The notes under the pieces were generated by a model. It was given only the letters and a program-made list of their open reading frames with translations, made no database searches and was not told where the DNA came from. A stretch of DNA of 64,000 bases from Cloacibacterium caeni (lineage in GTDB: Bacteria; Bacteroidota; Bacteroidia; Flavobacteriales; Weeksellaceae), in assembly GCF_907163125.1 (NCBI RefSeq), contig NZ_OU015319.1, forward strand, positions 682,001-746,000, written 5' to 3'. Position 1 is the stretch's first letter; each line of letters begins with the position of its first letter. The translations under genes and the position numbers were made by a program. Positions 60,621 to 64,000 of this stretch are shown here, piece after piece.

Positions 60621-61652
60621 ATGAAAGAATTAGAACAGATTTTCAAACATATTAAAAATAGGGAATTTTTACCCATCTACTTTTTCCATGGCGAAGAAGC
60701 TTTTTTTATAGACGCAGCTGTAAAAGCATTAGAAAATGATGTGCTTACAGAAGACGAAAAAGCTTTTAACCAAACCGTAGTCTATGGCAAAGATACCAAT
60801 TATAATGATATTTTGGCACTTTCTAGACAGTATCCTATGATGGGAGACAAGCAACTCATCATCGTAAAAGAAGCACAAGACTTAAAATTAAATGAAGACG
60901 AATCTAGAATTCTAGAAAACTACGCCACAAATCCTGTGGAATCTACCATTCTGGTTTTTGCACACAAGCATAAAAAAGTAGACAGCCGAAAAAAAGTGTT
61001 CAAAGTTCTGGACAAAGCAAATATGCTCTTTCACAGCGAACCTGTAAAAGATTATAACTTGGCGAAATGGATAGAAGACGAATCTAAAAACCTTCAAATA
61101 AAACTAGCGCCAGGAATTGCTCAACTATTGGCAGATTACTTAGGGAATGACCTTTCCAGAATTTCCAATGAGCTCAATAAAATGAAATTGGTGCTGAAAG
61201 AAGGAGAAGTTTTAGATGGTAAATTGGTAGAAACGCACATTGGAATTTCTAAGGAATTTAATGTTTTTGAATTGCAAAAAGCACTCGGAAAAAAAGACAG
61301 CAATCAAGCCTTCAAAATTGCGTATTATATGGGAAAAAATCCCAAAACCAATCCTATTGTCATGACCATAGGAAATCTCTATAATTTTTTCAGCAATGTA
61401 GTGATGTATCATACCGTAGCGAATCAAGGCCAAAGTCTTATTGCTTCGGCATTGGGTGTGAATCCTTATTTTGTGAAAGATTATGCAGAAGCGGCCAGAA
61501 ATTATCCGTTGAAATATTCGACCAGAGTTATCTCGGTTTTGAGAGAAATTGATTTAAAATCAAAAGGTCTAGGAGCGGTAAATATGGAAGATGGCGAACT
61601 TTTAAAAGAAATGGTCTACAAAATTGTAAACATTGATAAAATCAAAAGCTAA
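60621..61652 (+). CDS. holA: DNA polymerase III delta subunit
   Basis: Clamp-loader subunit that opens the sliding clamp; 343 residues from ATG at 60621. The start EFLPIYFFHGEEAFFIDAAV is the P-loop-like start of delta; LSRQYPMMGDKQLIIVKEAQ, AKWIEDESKNLQIKLAPGIA and LLADYLGNDLSRISNELNKM are usual signatures. The ATG is chosen over a TTG at 60558 in the opposing gene. Confidence 0.93.
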   Translation: MKELEQIFKHIKNREFLPIYFFHGEEAFFIDAAVKALENDVLTEDEKAFNQTVVYGKDTNYNDILALSRQYPMMGDKQLIIVKEAQDLKLNEDESRILENYATNPVESTILVFAHKHKKVDSRKKVFKVLDKANMLFHSEPVKDYNLAKWIEDESKNLQIKLAPGIAQLLADYLGNDLSRISNELNKMKLVLKEGEVLDGKLVETHIGISKEFNVFELQKALGKKDSNQAFKIAYYMGKNPKTNPIVMTIGNLYNFFSNVVMYHTVANQGQSLIASALGVNPYFVKDYAEAARNYPLKYSTRVISVLREIDLKSKGLGAVNMEDGELLKEMVYKIVNIDKIKS

Positions 61653-61654
61653 AA

Positions 61655-62617
61655 ATGATTAAAAATATCTGGAAACAAATCATTTTACTCATTCTTCGTT
61701 TACAAGGCGAAGCAGATGCCAGTCGATATAGAGTCATTAAAACCAAAAATAATATTTTGGTTTCCCTAAGAAACGAAGTCAAAAATATTTTACTCATTAC
61801 CATCGGTGTATTCTCAGCAGGTTTCGGTTTCAAAGGATTTCTTTTGACCAATAAATTTATAGATGGTGGCGCAACTGGGATTTCGTTGTTGGTTTCTGCG
61901 TTGACAGAAATTCCGATTTATTACTTAATTCCGCTCATCAACTTGCCTTTCATTATTATGGGGCACAAAACGGTGGGAATCAATTTTGCGGTAAAAACGG
62001 CGCTCGCAATTGGTGGATTGGCTTTGGTTTTAGCGAATGTAGACTTCCCGAATGTAACCAATGATAATATTCTAGTGGCAGTATTTGGTGGTTTCTTTTT
62101 AGGAGCAGGAATCGGTTTGTCTATTAGAGGAGGTGCTGTAATTGACGGAACTGAAGTTTTAGCATTATATTTAAGTAAAAAATTAGGGACGACTATTGGA
62201 GACGTTATCATCATTATCAATGTGATGATTTTCTCTGCTGCAGCGTACTTTTTAGGCGTAGAAATCGCGTTGTATTCCATGATTACGTATTTATCGGCTT
62301 CTAAAACACTCGATTTTATTGTAGAAGGAATTGAAGAATACATCGGAGTAACCATTGTTTCTTCAAAATGTGATGAGATTAAAGAAATGATTTACAATAA
62401 ACTAGGAAGAGGAGTTACCGTTTATAATGGTAAAAAAGGCTTCGGAAAACGAGGAATGAAAGAAGATAGCGACATTATTTTTACCGTGATTACCCGTTTA
62501 GAAGTGAGCAAACTGACCACGGAATTAGAGAAAATTGCGCCAACTGCTTTCGTGGTGATGCACACGGTAAAAGATACCAAAGGTGGAATGATTAAGAAAA
62601 GACCATTGAAACATTAA
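61655..62617 (+). CDS. YitT-family membrane protein with DUF2179 domain
   Basis: A 320-residue membrane protein with five or six hydrophobic helices (about 45-235) carrying the repeated GGATGISLLV and GAVIDGTEVLALYLSKKLG motifs, and a cytosolic C-terminal DUF2179 domain (VTIVSSKCDEIKEMI to FVVMHTVKDTKGG). The family is abundant but of unknown function. It follows holA by 2 bp and is probably in the same transcript. Confidence 0.88.
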   Translation: MIKNIWKQIILLILRLQGEADASRYRVIKTKNNILVSLRNEVKNILLITIGVFSAGFGFKGFLLTNKFIDGGATGISLLVSALTEIPIYYLIPLINLPFIIMGHKTVGINFAVKTALAIGGLALVLANVDFPNVTNDNILVAVFGGFFLGAGIGLSIRGGAVIDGTEVLALYLSKKLGTTIGDVIIIINVMIFSAAAYFLGVEIALYSMITYLSASKTLDFIVEGIEEYIGVTIVSSKCDEIKEMIYNKLGRGVTVYNGKKGFGKRGMKEDSDIIFTVITRLEVSKLTTELEKIAPTAFVVMHTVKDTKGGMIKKRPLKH

Positions 62618-62763
62618 TTTCAACTTTTCATCATATAAAAATTTTCAAAATTGTAAAGTCAAATCAAAAATTGCTTTCATTGAAAAAATTCATCGGAGAA
62701 TCATTATCAAAACAATGAAATTCACGAAATTTGCAACTCAAAAAATAACAACCCTTATATTCT

Positions 62764-63705
62764 ATGGAAAATAATATATTAGATTGCGTGATTGTAGGTT
62801 CTGGACCATCTGGTTATACTGCTGCTATATATGCAGCCAGAGCAGATTTAAAACCTGAATTATACACTGGTTTAGAGCCAGGAGGTCAGTTGACGACTAC
62901 CACCGAAGTAGAAAACTTCCCAGGTTATCCAAACGGAATTACAGGTCCTGAAATGATGATGGATTTGCAAAAACAAGCCGAAAGATTCGAAACCAAAGTA
63001 CACTATGAAATGATTACGAAAGTAGAATTTTCTAAAGAAGTAGGGGGTGTTCATAAACTTTGGGCAGGCGAAAAAGAAATTCTGGCAAAAACAGTGATTA
63101 TTTCTACAGGAGCTACTGCAAAATATTTAGGTCTAGAAGACGAGAAAAAATATTCTGGAGGTGGAGTTTCTGCTTGTGCTACTTGTGACGGATTTTTCTA
63201 CAGAGGCAAAGACGTAATCGTAGTTGGAGCAGGAGATACTGCAGCAGAAGAGGCTACTTATCTTTCTAAATTGTGTAACAAAGTGACCATGTTGGTGAGA
63301 AAGGACCATTTCAGAGCTTCTAAAGCAATGATTCATAAGGTAAACAATACACCAAATATCGAAGTGAAATTCAATCATGAATTAATTGCTATCGAAGGCG
63401 AAAATAGCTTAGTAGAAAGAGCAGTGGTCATCAATAACCAAACGCAAGAAACTTCTAAGATTGATGTTCATGGTATTTTCATCGCGATTGGTCACAAACC
63501 GAATACTGATGTTTTTGCAGGTCAAATTACCTTAGACGAAAACGGTTATATCATCACCGAAGGAAAATCTTCTAAAACCAATTTACCGGGTGTTTTCGCA
63601 GCAGGAGATGTACAAGACCACATCTACAGACAAGCGATTACAGCAGCAGGTTCTGGTTGTATGGCAGCAATAGATGCTGAACGTTATTTATCAGAATTAG
63701 AATAA
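62764..63705 (+). CDS. trxB: Thioredoxin-disulfide reductase
   Basis: NADPH-dependent flavoenzyme of 313 residues. FAD site VIVGSGPSGYTAAIYAARA, redox pair in SACATCDGFFY, NADPH site VVGAGDTAAEEATYLSKLC and GVFAAGDVQDHIYRQAITAAG are all present. It lies 146 bp after the YitT-like gene; no distinct promoter is seen in that gap. Confidence 0.96.
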   Translation: MENNILDCVIVGSGPSGYTAAIYAARADLKPELYTGLEPGGQLTTTTEVENFPGYPNGITGPEMMMDLQKQAERFETKVHYEMITKVEFSKEVGGVHKLWAGEKEILAKTVIISTGATAKYLGLEDEKKYSGGGVSACATCDGFFYRGKDVIVVGAGDTAAEEATYLSKLCNKVTMLVRKDHFRASKAMIHKVNNTPNIEVKFNHELIAIEGENSLVERAVVINNQTQETSKIDVHGIFIAIGHKPNTDVFAGQITLDENGYIITEGKSSKTNLPGVFAAGDVQDHIYRQAITAAGSGCMAAIDAERYLSELE

Positions 63706-63709
63706 ATCA

Positions 63710-64000
63710 TTGAAAACCTTAGTTTACATATTTTTAGGAGGCGGATTAGGGAGTGTAATGCGGTATTTGGTATCGTTTTACACTTCCAAATTCCTTTCTA
63801 TTGGGAGTTTTCCTCTCGGAACATTCTTGGTAAACCTCATCGGATGCTTTTTAATAGGACTTTTTTCGTCTTATTTTATTAAAGTAGACAATTCCCTTAA
63901 ATTTCTATTGATTACAGGTTTTTGTGGTGGTTTTACCACGTTTTCTACTTTCGCGGCAGAAAACTATTCTTTATTACAAAATCAAAATTATATCGTGCTT
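63710..64000 (+). CDS. crcB: Fluoride exporter CrcB (3' end outside window)
   Basis: The first 97 residues of a small membrane channel for fluoride. The start KTLVYIFLGGGLGSVMRYLVS, GTFLVNLIGCFLIGLFSSYF and GFCGGFTTFSTFAAENYSLL (with the FTTFSTF motif) identify the family. The start is TTG at 63710, five bases after the trxB stop, since the frame is closed at 63698 and the first ATG would cut the first helix. No fluoride riboswitch can fit in the gap. Confidence 0.93.
   Translation, partial: MKTLVYIFLGGGLGSVMRYLVSFYTSKFLSIGSFPLGTFLVNLIGCFLIGLFSSYFIKVDNSLKFLLITGFCGGFTTFSTFAAENYSLLQNQNYIVL

Noticed and set aside
61921-62355. 144-residue reading frame opposite the YitT-like gene
   Set aside because: Antisense shadow of a hydrophobic coding region; composition is that of reversed membrane codons.
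63706-63712. Fluoride riboswitch before crcB
   Set aside because: Only four bases separate the trxB stop codon from the crcB start, and trxB coding sequence lies upstream.

Overview
The window reads as chromosome from a low-G+C member of the Bacteroidota, class Flavobacteriia, most probably the Chryseobacterium/Cloacibacterium branch of Weeksellaceae (inference from gene content; no rRNA is present). Signs of this are many TAnnTTTG-type -7 promoter elements, few Shine-Dalgarno sequences, a type IX secretion gene (porQ), a secreted nuclease with a type IX C-terminal sorting domain, a single-chain CcsBA cytochrome c maturation protein, LolA- and LptF/G-type envelope genes, and A/T-rich spacers full of degenerate repeats.

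Layout. 0-6.3 kb: a TolC/adaptor/RND drug-efflux operon with two small downstream genes, closed by a terminator. 6.3-8.8 kb: a dispersed repeat, a GNAT acetyltransferase, a 46-residue membrane protein, a palindromic repeat and serB. 8.9-12.6 kb: an aldehyde dehydrogenase and L-lysine 6-aminotransferase around a lipoprotein gene, probably a lysine to 2-aminoadipate route. 12.7-17.3 kb: two secreted amidohydrolase-family genes, a DUF2007 gene and tRNA-Ala(GGC). 17.4-31.4 kb: a histidine kinase/NtrC-type regulator pair and a TfoX C-terminal-like gene, divergent from a seven-gene MacAB/TolC-like ABC export operon that also carries a DUF4932 metallopeptidase-like gene and a DUF2807 lipoprotein gene. 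31.4-38 kb: topoisomerase III, a secreted endonuclease, an isolated MnmA C-terminal-like gene, an A/T-rich stretch with a possible broken gene, an unknown secreted protein and porQ. 38.1-49.3 kb: core genes (pyrH, frr, lptF/G-like, lolA-like, ftsK, ccsBA), with one apparently intact IS3-family element lodged between frr and the lptF/G-like gene. 49.4-57.9 kb: a probable sucrose locus (TonB-dependent receptor, SLC45-type transporter, fructokinase, amylosucrase) divergent from a LacI regulator and a cupin gene, with a strong LacI-type operator between them. 58-64 kb: an alpha/beta hydrolase, an Lrp regulator, a HAD phosphatase, an HsdR-N-like gene, holA, a YitT-like gene, trxB and the start of crcB.

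How genes work together. The sucrose locus suggests outer-membrane uptake, proton-coupled import, transfer of glucose to a glucan by amylosucrase, and phosphorylation of the freed fructose. The kinase/regulator pair very likely controls the divergent ABC exporter; a sigma-54-like promoter and an upstream inverted repeat fit this. The strongest structural observations are an IS element in the loop of a shared frr/lptF terminator, a four-hairpin composite repeat inside the exporter operon, a dispersed repeat whose hairpin covaries between two copies, and amidohydrolase domains that have lost their metal ligands. I saw no CRISPR array, prophage or integrative element.
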